This document shows positions 25,976 to 34,785 of a stretch of DNA of 64,000 bases, piece after piece. Position 1 is the stretch's first letter, and the number at the start of each line of letters is the position of its first letter. The notes under the pieces were generated by a model. That model was given only the letters and a program-made list of their open reading frames with translations, did not search any database and was not told the DNA's origin. Source of the DNA: Agrobacterium vitis (lineage in GTDB: Bacteria > Pseudomonadota > Alphaproteobacteria > Rhizobiales > Rhizobiaceae); NCBI RefSeq assembly GCF_013426735.1, contig NZ_AP023272.1, positions 2,524,501 through 2,588,500 of the forward strand. The letters are read 5' to 3'. Both the position numbers and the translations under genes were made by a program.

Positions 25976-27328
25976 TCAAACCGCAATGGAATGACGGGCC
26001 TTACCGCTGGAAAAGTAGCTGTCGAACGTGGCCGCAATGCTGCGGGCAAAGAGCCGCCCGGTGGGGGTCAGCGTAAAACACTCCCGGTCGATCCGACAGA
26101 GATCGTCACCGTTGGAAGCCGTGAATATCTTGGCTTCTGCGATCACATCCTCGGCGACATCTGGAAAAGCCTGGCGGATCTCGGCAAAGGAAAAGCCGAA
26201 CTCGCACATGATCTGCTCGATGACGGCGGCACGCACCCGGTCATCGCCGCTCAGAGCAATACCTCGTGTCGCGGCAAGCCCGTTTTCGCTGACAAGACGC
26301 TGATATTCTCCAGTCGCGGGCATGTTCTGTACATAGCCTTGCGGCAGTTGGCTGATCGAAGAGGCGCCAAGTCCAATCAAGGCATCGGCGCCGTCAGTCG
26401 TATAACCCTGGAAATTACGCCGCAGCCGTTTCTGCCGTGCCGCGACAGCCAGACTATCCTCGGGCAATGCAAAATGATCGATGCCAATGGCATCATAGCC
26501 AGCCTGAACCAGCATGGCAGAGGCCCGCACCATCTGTTCATAGCGCATGACGATATCAGGCAAGGCGCTCTCGGGAATCAGCGTCTGATGCTTTTTCATC
26601 CAGGGAACATGGGCATAGCCGAATAATGCGATCCGATCCGGCTTCAACGACACGATATCGAGGACAGTTTTCTCCAGACTTTCGAGGGTCTGATAGGGAA
26701 GACCATAGAGAATATCGCAATTGACCGAGGTGGCGCCGCGCTTACGCACCTGTTCAACCACTGATTTAGTCTGTTCGAAGGTTTGGAGACGGTTGATCGC
26801 CTTCTGAACCACGGGATCGAAATCCTGAACTCCGAGACTTGCCCGCGTCAAACCAATGGACGCAAGCGCATCATATCGAGCTTCGTCGAGATCGTTCGGG
26901 TCCATCTCCACGCTGATTTCCGCATCATCGGCAAATGTGAAACTTGCCCGGAGCCGGTCCATCAGCGCCACCATGTCCTGCGGGCGCAGCATGGTGGGAG
27001 AGCCACCGCCAAGATGCACAGCCGTCACCACCGCTTCGCGACCGACGAGCCTGGCGGTATTTTCGACCTCGCTGAAAAGCGCTGTAAGATAAGCGGTTAT
27101 CGGCTCATACTTTAGTGTATGTTTGGTATTGCAGGCGCAAAACCAGCAAAGCCTGTCGCAGTAGGGGATATGAATATAAAGAGAGATCGTCTGCCCCTGC
27201 CCCAGCAGCGATAGCCAGTGTGCATAATTGCCGCAGTCGATACCGGTATGAAAATGCGGCGCCGTCGGATAACTCGTGTAGCGCGGAACGGCGGCGGCAT
27301 ATTTCGGAAGAAGCGCTTTGGCGGGCAT
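25976..27328 (-). CDS. hemN: Oxygen-independent coproporphyrinogen III oxidase
   Basis: This is a 450-residue radical-SAM enzyme that makes protoporphyrinogen IX without oxygen. The iron-sulfur motif C-x3-C-x2-C-x-C is visible as YCDRLCWFCACN near residue 60, after YIHIPY. Further family blocks are VHLGGGSPTMLRPQDM, EISVEMDPNDLDE, SLGVQDFDPVVQKAINR and IGIDHFALPEDSLAVA. Length fits HemN. An FNR-type box lies about 64 bp upstream of the start, and the divergent gene encodes FnrN, so induction at low oxygen is expected. Confidence 0.94.
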   Translation of the reverse strand: MPAKALLPKYAAAVPRYTSYPTAPHFHTGIDCGNYAHWLSLLGQGQTISLYIHIPYCDRLCWFCACNTKHTLKYEPITAYLTALFSEVENTARLVGREAVVTAVHLGGGSPTMLRPQDMVALMDRLRASFTFADDAEISVEMDPNDLDEARYDALASIGLTRASLGVQDFDPVVQKAINRLQTFEQTKSVVEQVRKRGATSVNCDILYGLPYQTLESLEKTVLDIVSLKPDRIALFGYAHVPWMKKHQTLIPESALPDIVMRYEQMVRASAMLVQAGYDAIGIDHFALPEDSLAVAARQKRLRRNFQGYTTDGADALIGLGASSISQLPQGYVQNMPATGEYQRLVSENGLAATRGIALSGDDRVRAAVIEQIMCEFGFSFAEIRQAFPDVAEDVIAEAKIFTASNGDDLCRIDRECFTLTPTGRLFARSIAATFDSYFSSGKARHSIAV

Positions 27329-27391
27329 GAACTGAGGCCTTGTCGAGTGGCGGTTGGACTGAACAAATAATCGGTTTCAACGGAACGGACT

Positions 27392-27405
27392 TTGACTTCG
27401 ATCAA
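27392..27405. promoter_or_regulatory. FNR-type anaerobox upstream of hemN
   Basis: TTGACTTCGATCAA matches the FNR/FixK consensus TTGAT-N4-ATCAA at nine of ten defined positions. It lies about 64 bp before the hemN start and about 240 bp before fnrN. The spacing fits activation of hemN by FnrN or FixK. Autocontrol of fnrN is possible but the site is distant from that gene. Confidence 0.8.
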
Positions 27406-27642
27406 TTTCTTGATAGTCTCGTTCAGGTAGAAACTCCTCATGGGAGCGCGACGGAAAATTCGGCGGCTTTAAGATGCGTGTGTGCTGCATCACCGTTTCT
27501 GCGTGGCCTGTGTCGTTTTTGAACTTTTGTCGGCGCCCTACGGCGCGTAATTGCACAATGACGAACTGTTCGACCGAACCTGGGCGTCACAAGCACGCGC
27601 GACGCTACGTGTACGCGCGACTTCACATGTATGGGGCAGACA

Positions 27643-28374
27643 ATGGACATGCATAGTCTTAAAAGCAGCACCAGCGGCGCGGAAACGCCTGCTGTTTGCA
27701 GTGAATGCGAAGCCAGGCATGGAGGAGTATGCGCCTCCCTTTCGATTCTTCAATTGATCGAGCTCAACCGTATCTCGACAAAGCGCCATATCGAAGCGGG
27801 CGGCGAAGTGATCGGCCAGGGAGAGCAGATCTCCAGCTATAGCAATATCGTCAAGGGCGTGGTCAAGCTGTCGAAAATGATGGCGGATGGCCGCCAACAG
27901 ATCGTTGGCCTGCAATTTGCCCCGGATTTCATGGGGCGCCCCTTCCTGAAGGAAAGCAGTTTGACAGCTGAGGCTGCGACCGACGCGGAAATCTGCGCTT
28001 TTCCCCGTGCTGTCATCGACCGACTGGTGGCCGATGCCCCGGATTTCGAGCGTAAGCTGCACGAACAATCCCTGAAGGAGCTGGATGAAGCCCGCGAATG
28101 GATGCTGACGCTGGGCCGCAAAACGGCGCAGGAAAAAGTGGCAAGCTTTCTCCATCTGATCGCCACCCATATCGACCCGATGCAGCCGTTCAGCAAAAGC
28201 TTCGACCTGCCGCTGTCGCGCGCCGATATTGCCGATTTCCTCGGCCTGACCATTGAAACCGTCAGCCGGCAGATGACCAAACTGCGCAAGGAGGGCATTA
28301 TCGTCATCGAGAACAACCGCCATGTTATTGTACCCGACCGTCGCAAGCTGCGCGAGGCGGCTGGCTCCGATTGA
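27643..28374 (+). CDS. fnrN: Oxygen-sensing CRP/FNR-family regulator FnrN
   Basis: This is a 243-residue regulator. The N-terminal cysteine cluster CSECEARHGGVC plus an internal cysteine in AEICAF give the four ligands for an oxygen-labile [4Fe-4S] cluster, which separates FnrN from cluster-less FixK. A cyclic-nucleotide-like sensor domain follows, and the C-terminal helix-turn-helix is LSRADIADFLGLTIETVSRQ with the FNR-type E-x2-S-R recognition helix. I place the start at 27643 (MDMHS); 27631 and 27649 are alternatives. It probably turns on microaerobic genes, including the divergent hemN. Confidence 0.92.
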   Translation: MDMHSLKSSTSGAETPAVCSECEARHGGVCASLSILQLIELNRISTKRHIEAGGEVIGQGEQISSYSNIVKGVVKLSKMMADGRQQIVGLQFAPDFMGRPFLKESSLTAEAATDAEICAFPRAVIDRLVADAPDFERKLHEQSLKELDEAREWMLTLGRKTAQEKVASFLHLIATHIDPMQPFSKSFDLPLSRADIADFLGLTIETVSRQMTKLRKEGIIVIENNRHVIVPDRRKLREAAGSD

Positions 28375-28392
28375 GCCGCCTATCGTTCTGTC

Positions 28393-28893
28393 ATGGCCCT
28401 GAAAATCCTGCGCTACCCTCATCCACTGCTGGCGAAACCTTGCCAGACCGTGACGGCGTTTGACGATAACCTGATCAGTTTTGCCGATGCATTATACGAT
28501 GCAATGCGCGCCGCACCCGGCGTCGGCATTACCGCTGCGCATGTTGGCGAGCTGATGCGGCTGGTCATCCTCGATCTGCCCGGATTGGGTGGACGACGTG
28601 ATTACGTCAATCCTGAAATCCTCTCCTTTTCTCAAAACACTCTGGAGCATGATGAAGGGAGCGTCTGCATGCCGGGCGTAACCGAGATCGTGACACGACC
28701 GCGCCAGATCACCCTTCGCTACCAGTCGCTGGACGGCACGGTTCGCGAGGAAGAGCTTCAAGACTTCGCCGCCATCTGCATGCAGCATGAAATCGATCAG
28801 CTCGACGGCCTGTTCTGGATCCAACGGCTTTCCCGCCTGAAACGCGATCGGTTGCTTAAGAAATGGCAAAAGGCCGCATTGTCCCAAACATGA
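28393..28893 (+). CDS. Peptide deformylase-like protein with altered metal site
   Basis: This 166-residue protein has the deformylase fold (ILRYPHPLLAKPCQTV at the N-terminus), but all three motifs depart from the active consensus. Motif 1 reads GVGITAAHVG where G-x-G-x-A-A-x-Q is usual. Motif 2 reads EGSVCMPG instead of EGCLS-x-PG, with Ser at the metal cysteine. Motif 3 reads HEIDQLDG instead of HExDHLxG, losing one metal histidine. Two of three iron or zinc ligands are therefore replaced. It may be inactive or bind another ligand. It follows fnrN by 18 bp and may be its operon partner. Confidence 0.85.
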   Translation: MALKILRYPHPLLAKPCQTVTAFDDNLISFADALYDAMRAAPGVGITAAHVGELMRLVILDLPGLGGRRDYVNPEILSFSQNTLEHDEGSVCMPGVTEIVTRPRQITLRYQSLDGTVREEELQDFAAICMQHEIDQLDGLFWIQRLSRLKRDRLLKKWQKAALSQT

Positions 28894-29010
28894 TCGTCAC
28901 ATGCGGCGCATGACACTCGGATGGCCTGCACTCCCCAGCCTACCGGGGATGATATGAACCAAATCAATCCTGAAACGTTTATCCAAAAGAAAAAACCAGG
29001 AGAACGTGTG

Positions 29011-29508
29011 ATGATTTATGCCAAGCATGGAAACGCTGCATCCACCGAAGACGAATTGCGGGACCTGGAAGAGCGCGATATCAACGACGGCTGGCCTTAT
29101 TCCGATACACCGGCAGCAGCCTCGGACGCGCCGGAAAATCGTGCTTACGGAGAAACCGCTGGCAATTTCGACCGTGATACCAATGGTGGATACCGTATTG
29201 AGGACGTCGATGCTTCTGGAAAAGAAGAGGCGTTAAAGGATAGTTTGAGCCCCGCGACCATCGGTCGTGAAGACAGCGATGACATTGAAAGCCGTATTGC
29301 CGAGCGGTTCGAGGCAGTTGATGACATGGTGCTCGACAACATCGAAATCAGCGTCGATGGTCATACGGCAACGTTGAGCGGCATGGTTGATACCAATGAA
29401 GAACTGCGGATGGCGGCACGTTTGGCACTTAGTGTTCCCGGCGTTCGTCATGTCATCAACGAGATCGAAGCCATGGGGGTCGATGCCCATCAGCCCGATG
29501 AGGACTGA
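29011..29508 (+). CDS. BON-domain protein
   Basis: This is a 165-residue acidic protein. The first 90 residues are low-complexity and rich in Asp, Glu and Ser (ASTEDELRDLEERDINDGWP), and a BON domain covers about residues 95-155 (DDIESRIAERFEAVDDMVLD, then ISVDGHTATLSGMVDTNEEL and VPGVRHVINEIEAM). BON domains bind lipids or membranes and occur in envelope stress proteins. No signal peptide is visible. The start at 29011 is chosen because AGGAG precedes it by eight bases; an upstream in-frame start at 28921 has no ribosome-binding site. Confidence 0.8.
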   Translation: MIYAKHGNAASTEDELRDLEERDINDGWPYSDTPAAASDAPENRAYGETAGNFDRDTNGGYRIEDVDASGKEEALKDSLSPATIGREDSDDIESRIAERFEAVDDMVLDNIEISVDGHTATLSGMVDTNEELRMAARLALSVPGVRHVINEIEAMGVDAHQPDED

Positions 29509-29561
29509 TGGTGCTTGTTATGCGAGGGTCGAAAGCGCTCTTACATGATCGTAAGAGCGGC

Positions 29562-30995
29562 TTACGGCCCTATACGGGGCGACAGGCCCAAGCTGCCGCC
29601 GAGGTCGAACGCCAGCGCCACATAAAAGAAAAAGCCATCCTTCTGCTGTTTTGACGAAAAATCAGTCGGGACGATTGTGTTCGGATTGACGATATATGCG
29701 GCACCTGCGTTGAGAACCCCCCTGTTGAACAGTCCCGTTCTTGCATGCACATCAAACATGAACGTGTCCTTCGACTGCCGCTGATCAAGTCCTGCCATGA
29801 CCCGCCGGGCATTTGTTTCATATTGCGCGCGCTCCTCGCTGAGGGCGATATAGTGGATCGACGCGCCAATCGTGGTGAGCGGATTTTCCGGCAGGAAGCC
29901 CGAATATTCGAAGCCGGCATAGGCTTCCCACGGATAGGCCTGGCCTTCGCCGAGCGTGTGGAAAACACCCCCATAGAACGCCAGATTCTTCGGAACCGGA
30001 CCGCCGTTGGGATCACTCCAGAGGACTTTACGCACCTGCCCATAAAAACCGTTGGTGCCATTCTTATGGGTGATGACAGTCGGCGAAGCGGAGCTGAATG
30101 TCGGGTTTCCTGGCCCGTCATCATACAGTGCATCATTATAAGCGGCCGAGCGGCGATAGGCACCAATCTCGAATTTTAGAGGACGAGGGGTATCTATGAA
30201 ACTCTCTGCATGAATGATGTTGGCAACCGCAATATACCCATCGGTACTGCCCTTTTCCCAATCCCAACCATCACCGTCCAGCCAGTTGTCAGTATTGTTT
30301 TCAACGATACCGAAGCCTGCCGTTGTGTTGGGCGTCATTTTATATGCCGCCCGTGCCCCCCAAACGGCAAGCCCCGCCTCAGGCAGATGGAGTGTTGCTC
30401 CTTGTGTGGAGTTAACGCAGGCGGGACCGTCGCAGAACCCCCTGGTCAGGAAATTTTCAACAAGTCCCATCCGGCCAGCCTCGATCAGGAGACGATCATC
30501 GAAAAAATCCGCCTGGAATGTTAAGCGGGTGAGATCCGTGTCTGACTTGTCGCGAACGGGCCCAACGAAGACATTCGCGTAGCCGCCGACATTGTGAGCC
30601 GGAAAATTAAACGTTTCCGTCAGCCTTAATCGAAAATCAGGCGACAGATGACCAGTCGCATCAAAGATTAACCCGCCATAAGCCGTCGAGCTAAATCCAT
30701 ATGTCGGGGAACTCTGGTAAATGTTGAAATAGTCCAACCTGAGGTCAATTCCGTTATCATGCAGAGCTTTTCCAACGGACGCCAAAGGGCCTTCGTAAAC
30801 CGGATCGGGAAGATTTCCCAGGGCAGATGAAGGCACATCGGCAACCAAAGCAGGCTGGGCCGCCACTGGGACAGCAATTCCAAACAGCACGATGAACCAC
30901 AATGTACAGAACAGTTTTGCTGCATGGATACTGTATTCGAGCCCTCTCTGCGTCTCCAGACTGGCGACCGCACACGTCCTCTTTCCCTGCTTCAA
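29562..30995 (-). CDS. OprB-like carbohydrate-selective porin
   Basis: This is a 477-residue outer-membrane porin of the OprB family. A hydrophobic signal segment at about residues 31-47 (FCTLWFIVLFGIAVPVAAQ) precedes the mature protein, which has alternating beta-strand sequence, for example YGGLIFDATGHLSPDFRLRL, LTRLTFQADFFDDRLLIEAG and FMFDVHARTGLFNRGVLNAG, and ends in FFFYVALAFDLGGSLGLSPR. A TTG start at 30995 is chosen because GGAGGA lies at the right spacing; the longer ATG frame has no signal-like start. It should let sugars cross the outer membrane. No sugar transporter is adjacent. Confidence 0.82.
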   Translation of the reverse strand: MKQGKRTCAVASLETQRGLEYSIHAAKLFCTLWFIVLFGIAVPVAAQPALVADVPSSALGNLPDPVYEGPLASVGKALHDNGIDLRLDYFNIYQSSPTYGFSSTAYGGLIFDATGHLSPDFRLRLTETFNFPAHNVGGYANVFVGPVRDKSDTDLTRLTFQADFFDDRLLIEAGRMGLVENFLTRGFCDGPACVNSTQGATLHLPEAGLAVWGARAAYKMTPNTTAGFGIVENNTDNWLDGDGWDWEKGSTDGYIAVANIIHAESFIDTPRPLKFEIGAYRRSAAYNDALYDDGPGNPTFSSASPTVITHKNGTNGFYGQVRKVLWSDPNGGPVPKNLAFYGGVFHTLGEGQAYPWEAYAGFEYSGFLPENPLTTIGASIHYIALSEERAQYETNARRVMAGLDQRQSKDTFMFDVHARTGLFNRGVLNAGAAYIVNPNTIVPTDFSSKQQKDGFFFYVALAFDLGGSLGLSPRIGP

Positions 30996-31656
30996 GGCAT
31001 CCTCCTCCTCTGATAGATGGAGCGCGCGGCCTCCTACCGCGCGCTTCGGCTCAGTCAATTGACCGAGCCGTTCGATCAGGCCTGTCTTCCTCCAAACACC
31101 GGCCTTACAAACACTGGTCCCCAAAACATTGGGGAAAGGCACAAGCTCACCAAATACCGCCCCATAAAATGCTGCCCAAATCTCGATTGCAGGCTCGACC
31201 CCTGTCGTTCCACGCGATCCAAATCCGGGGCAGCCCAAGTCTGTAACGACGCCAGATCAGCGTCACGACAAGAGGCAAATTCAAGGGCAGTTGTTTGGCC
31301 ATATCGCTACAGGTTTTCAGCGCATAAGGGAGCGATGCCGAAAAAGATGTGACATAAGCCCGATCTTCCTCCGTAAAAAGTTGCTCTTTGCGCAGAATAA
31401 ATTTGGCAGGGAAGATCGCCGTCATCCCTATGACATGCCAGTCATCGATGATTTCCACCTGTTCAGATCGCAATACCATCATGGCTCAACGCTGCTTGTT
31501 GAATACCGATCGGTACGCTTTTGCGGTGGACTGTAAAAGTCACGGCAGGATACACATGCGATGTAACCATTATCTGCCGAACACAGGAGCAATTTACCCC
31601 CAATTTTATGGGAACGCGTGGTGAGCGCATGCCTCTCACATCCGTCTGGAAAAACA
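30996..31656. other. Intergenic region with possible gene remnant
   Basis: About 660 bases upstream of the porin gene hold no convincing intact gene. A minus-strand open frame at 31147-31482 begins with QVEIIDDWHVIGMTA, which resembles a segment of acyl-CoA-dehydrogenase-like flavin enzymes, but the similarity stops after about 22 residues and the rest looks unlike a protein of that family. It may be a decayed fragment. The porin promoter should be near 31010-31150. Confidence 0.4.
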
Positions 31657-31692
31657 CCAAAAAAAAGCGCTTCCGGTTTCCCGAAAGCGTTG
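31657..31692 (-). terminator. Intrinsic terminator for the small membrane protein gene
   Basis: Read on the minus strand, GCTTTCGG pairs with CCGGAAGC across a GAAA loop and is followed by a run of eight T. It lies 60 bp beyond the stop of the gene at 31752. Similar CGGTTTCCCGAAAGCG-type hairpins are common between genes in Rhizobiaceae. Confidence 0.8.
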
Positions 31693-31751
31693 AAAAATTC
31701 AGAAGATAGAGAGAGTTAAAGCAGGCCGGTTCAATTGCAACCGGGTGGACC

Positions 31752-31994
31752 CTAGCGCCATTGCTTCGGGTCGGTGGGGTTTTGGCAGCCATAAGGCGGC
31801 AACATGGTGCTAAAATTGGCTTGCAGCTTGGCGCAGCCCCATTTGTTGAACGGATCCGGCAGGCGGCTGTTGATGTCAATACCGACTTCCTGATACGGGG
31901 TCTCCGTATTGGTGACATAGGTATACCAACGCGAGCCGAAGAGCACGATGGCGGCGATTGCCATGATCAATATCAGTCGCAGCAGGCGTTTCAT
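31752..31994 (-). CDS. Small conserved hypothetical membrane or exported protein
   Basis: This is an 80-residue protein with an N-terminal hydrophobic segment (LLRLILIMAIAAIVLFG, residues 4-20) and a 58-residue periplasmic part containing two cysteines (KWGCAKLQ and PYGCQNP) that could pair. AACAAGGAATGAATG gives the ribosome-binding site. It is followed by its own terminator. I do not recognise a function. It lies 33 bp downstream of dgkA on the same strand and may belong to the same transcript. Confidence 0.72.
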   Translation of the reverse strand: MKRLLRLILIMAIAAIVLFGSRWYTYVTNTETPYQEVGIDINSRLPDPFNKWGCAKLQANFSTMLPPYGCQNPTDPKQWR

Positions 31995-32026
31995 TCATTC
32001 ATTCCTTGTTGTTTCGGTAGAGTGGC

Positions 32027-32416
32027 TCAGCCAGCGAAAAGCATTACCCAGCCAATATAGAGCCCGTTGGCAACCAACAGGCAGAACACTGCAAACGATC
32101 CTAAATCCTTCGCATTGCGGGCGACGATCGAAAATTCCGGTGAAATCCGGTCGATCACGTCTTCGATTGCGGTATTTAGAGCCTCGACGGCAAAAAGCAC
32201 CAGCATCAACAACAAAAAGCCGAGATAATAGACGGGTGCTGCGCCCCTCAGCGCGAGGAGCAGCAGGCCAGCTCCGAACGCCAGCACTTCATGGCGAAAC
32301 GCGGCCTCGCGCCACAAGCGGCGCGCGCCCTGCATGGAATAGCGAGTGGCAGCAAAAAGATGGGCAAACCCGGTCTTTTTCTCAAAGGGTGCGGGTTTAT
32401 CGTCTTCTAAACTCAT
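32027..32416 (-). CDS. dgkA: Diacylglycerol kinase
   Basis: This 129-residue integral membrane enzyme phosphorylates diacylglycerol released during membrane-derived glucan modification. After an amphipathic N-terminal part (HLFAATRYSMQGARRLWREA) come three membrane helices, with the signature ALNTAIEDVIDRIS preceding the last. The ATG at 32416 is chosen to match the family length; a longer frame starting at 32476 would overlap cobT by 17 bases. It follows cobT closely on the minus strand. Confidence 0.9.
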   Translation of the reverse strand: MSLEDDKPAPFEKKTGFAHLFAATRYSMQGARRLWREAAFRHEVLAFGAGLLLLALRGAAPVYYLGFLLLMLVLFAVEALNTAIEDVIDRISPEFSIVARNAKDLGSFAVFCLLVANGLYIGWVMLFAG

Positions 32417-32459
32417 GTCTGAGGCCGTCTCAATACCAGGCTTTTCAACAGAAGATGCC

Positions 32460-33482
32460 TCAATGGGTGCCAGCATTGGTCACGCCGGCCTGTTCGAAGG
32501 TCGCCATGCCCGCATGGCATGCCGCAGCCGCCTTGACGATGCCAGCGGCAAGGGCGGCACCCGTCCCCTCACCCAGCCGCATGCCAAGCGCCAGAAGCGG
32601 CGTCTTGCCCAGCTTGTCGATCGCCTTCAAATGCCCTGGCTCCGCTGAGACATGGCCGATCAGGCAATGGTCGAGCGCCGAGGGATTAGCAGCTTTCAGC
32701 AGGGCAGCGGCAGCCGTCGCCACATAGCCGTCGATCAGCACCGGAATACGCTCCATTCGCGCTGCAAGAATGGCACCTGCCATGGCGGCGATTTCGCGTC
32801 CTCCCAGACGGCGCATCACTTCCAGCGGATCAGAAAGGTGATCGCGGTGAAACTCAACCGCCTGCTTGACCACAGCAATCTTGCGCTCCAGCATTTCGCC
32901 TTGCGAGCCGGTGCCAGGCCCGACCCAGTCCTCGGCCGAACCGCCGTAAAGCGCCAGGTTGATTGCTGCGGCAATGGTCGTATTGCCAATCCCCATTTCG
33001 CCTAGGCACAGCAGATCCGTGCCACCGGCGATCGCTTCCATGCCGAAGGCCATGGTGGCCGCACAATCACGCTCCGACAGAGCCGGCTCGACGGTAATAT
33101 CGCCAGTCGGATAATCCAGCGCCAGATCGAAAATCTTCAATCCGAGATCATGGGCAACGCAGATCTGGTTGATCGCCGCCCCACCGGCTGCAAAATTCTC
33201 CACCATCTGCTGGGTAACGGAGGACGGAAACGGCGTAATACCATGCCGGGCCACGCCGTGATTGCCAGCAAAGATCGCCACCAGTGGACGGTTCACCGCT
33301 GGCGCACGGCCACTCCAGGCGGCAAGCCACATGGCGATTTCTTCCAACCGGCCAAGCGAGCCCGGCGGCTTGGTCAATTGACGGTCGCGGTCGCGGGCGG
33401 CCACAAGCGCCTGGCTGTCAGGCCCTGGCAAATCGCGCAGCAGCACTCGGAAATCCTCAAACGGCAGGCCGGTTACACTCAT
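32460..33482 (-). CDS. cobT: Nicotinate-nucleotide--dimethylbenzimidazole phosphoribosyltransferase
   Basis: This 340-residue enzyme (called CobU in the aerobic B12 nomenclature) activates 5,6-dimethylbenzimidazole to alpha-ribazole phosphate for the lower loop of cobalamin. Family blocks include DRDRQLTKPPGSLGRLEEIA, IFAGNHGVARHGITPFPSSV, GEMGIGNTTIAAAI, and the C-terminal catalytic glutamate region LGEGTGAALA. It is divergent from cobS with a 313-bp shared upstream region. Its substrate is supplied by BluB. Confidence 0.95.
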   Translation of the reverse strand: MSVTGLPFEDFRVLLRDLPGPDSQALVAARDRDRQLTKPPGSLGRLEEIAMWLAAWSGRAPAVNRPLVAIFAGNHGVARHGITPFPSSVTQQMVENFAAGGAAINQICVAHDLGLKIFDLALDYPTGDITVEPALSERDCAATMAFGMEAIAGGTDLLCLGEMGIGNTTIAAAINLALYGGSAEDWVGPGTGSQGEMLERKIAVVKQAVEFHRDHLSDPLEVMRRLGGREIAAMAGAILAARMERIPVLIDGYVATAAAALLKAANPSALDHCLIGHVSAEPGHLKAIDKLGKTPLLALGMRLGEGTGAALAAGIVKAAAACHAGMATFEQAGVTNAGTH

Positions 33483-33795
33483 CAGGCAGGCTTTCTTGTC
33501 TTTTGCTCAGGCGAATTTCGCGCCTTTCTTAATGCATAAATTCCCAAATCGGAATCGATTCGCACAAAATTTTATCAATGAGCGAAAAAACCCTGATCTA
33601 CCTGTTTTCACAAACATGACGAGAATACGATTTCGCGGAAAACGCGACCAATAGAACCAACCGTCGAGCCTTCGCTGCGGCTGGCAAATACCAATAGGCA
33701 AACTATATATCAAACCATGAAAAGAGCCGGATTCGGCACGGTTTCCCTCCAGGAAACGCGCGCAAATTCTTAGATATAAAGAGTGGACGACGTTG
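33483..33795. other. Divergent promoter region between cobT and cobS
   Basis: These 313 bases carry the upstream regions of two cobalamin genes read in opposite directions. I looked for a B12 box (A-G-Y-C-M-G-N-A-G-A-C-C-G-G-C-C type) on both strands and found none. AT-rich promoter-like tracts lie near 33530-33615. No open frame is convincing. Confidence 0.5.
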
Positions 33796-34575
33796 ATGAC
33801 CCTGACTGCATTTGTCGATGATCTCGCCCGCTCGCTCGGCTTCCTCAGTCGTCTGCCGATAGCGTCGCGATTTTTCCAAAACCATTCCGGCGAAATGAGC
33901 CGCACGCCCCGCGCCTTTCCGCTGGCCGGTGCGGTCATTGCCGCCCCGGCGGGCTTGTTGCTCGCCTTAATGCTAGGCCTCGGCGCCAGCAGTCTGGTCG
34001 CCGCTTTTGCCGCAATTGGTTTGCAAGTCCTGCTGACCGGCGCGCTGCATGAGGACGGTTTTGCCGACACAGCCGATGGCCTCGGGGGTGCCAGCCGCGA
34101 AAAAGCACTGGACATCATGAAGGACAGCCGGGTCGGCACTTTTGGAGTTTTGGCCCTGGTGTTCGGCGTGGGTCTGCGGGTCGCGGCGCTGGCTTCGCTG
34201 GTCAACAGCCTCTCTCCCATCAATGTTGCGCTGGTGATGATCGGCATTGCCGCCGTCAGCCGGGCGCTGATGGTTTGGCATTGGCATGCCCTGCCCTCTG
34301 CAAAACCCGATGGTGTCGCCGCATCGCTTGGCAAGCCGGAGGATAACACCCTGTATACAGCCCTGTTCCTCGGCTTGGCCGTCGCGGTTGTCACCATCGC
34401 GCCGGTTACCTCTTTTCATCCGCTAGCGGTCATGCTTGTCGCAAGTGGCGCGGCGGCCTTCGCGTCCAATCGGCTGGTCTCGCAGAGGCTAGGCGGCCAG
34501 ACTGGCGATACCATAGGCGCTACCCAACAGATTTGTGAGATCGTCGCCCTGGTCAGTATCGCCATGGCCTTGTAG
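33796..34575 (+). CDS. cobS: Adenosylcobinamide-GDP ribazoletransferase (cobalamin synthase)
   Basis: This 259-residue membrane enzyme (CobV in the aerobic nomenclature) joins adenosylcobinamide-GDP and alpha-ribazole, the last assembly step of B12. The acidic metal-binding signature LHEDGFADTADGLGG is near residue 75, followed by REKALDIMKDSRVGTFG. Several hydrophobic helices cover the rest. The codon before the ATG is TTG, so a start one codon earlier is possible. Together with cobT and bluB it covers the lower-ligand branch of B12 synthesis. Confidence 0.94.
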   Translation: MTLTAFVDDLARSLGFLSRLPIASRFFQNHSGEMSRTPRAFPLAGAVIAAPAGLLLALMLGLGASSLVAAFAAIGLQVLLTGALHEDGFADTADGLGGASREKALDIMKDSRVGTFGVLALVFGVGLRVAALASLVNSLSPINVALVMIGIAAVSRALMVWHWHALPSAKPDGVAASLGKPEDNTLYTALFLGLAVAVVTIAPVTSFHPLAVMLVASGAAAFASNRLVSQRLGGQTGDTIGATQQICEIVALVSIAMAL

Positions 34576-34584
34576 GACATCAGC

Positions 34585-34782
34585 ATGACAAACGCTCAAG
34601 CCTCTTCGCCCTGCGCCACCTCGCCTTGCATTGGCATCTGCACTCTGAACGAGACCAGTGCCTTCTGCCTTGGTTGCGGGCGCAGCCTGGACGATATCGC
34701 CAATTGGTCGCGCTATAGCGAGCGGCAACGGACAGAAATCATGCTGAGCTTGCGAGGGTCTCTGCCGGTAGAACAGGATTAG
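34585..34782 (+). CDS. DUF1289 family small cysteine-rich protein
   Basis: This is a 65-residue protein with the DUF1289 signature: SPCIGICTLNETSAFCLGCG followed by RSLDDIANWSRYS. The four cysteines probably bind a metal ion or cluster. The function of the family is unknown. It lies 9 bp after cobS and 3 bp before the aspartic protease gene, so the three probably form an operon. Confidence 0.88.
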   Translation: MTNAQASSPCATSPCIGICTLNETSAFCLGCGRSLDDIANWSRYSERQRTEIMLSLRGSLPVEQD

Positions 34783-34785
34783 ACC

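Noticed and set aside
31463..31918. 151-codon minus-strand frame near the small membrane protein gene
   Set aside because: It overlaps the better-supported gene at 31752 in another frame and its terminator.
33483..33795. Possible B12 riboswitch between cobT and cobS
   Set aside because: No B12 box or GTGAAAACC-type core was found on either strand.
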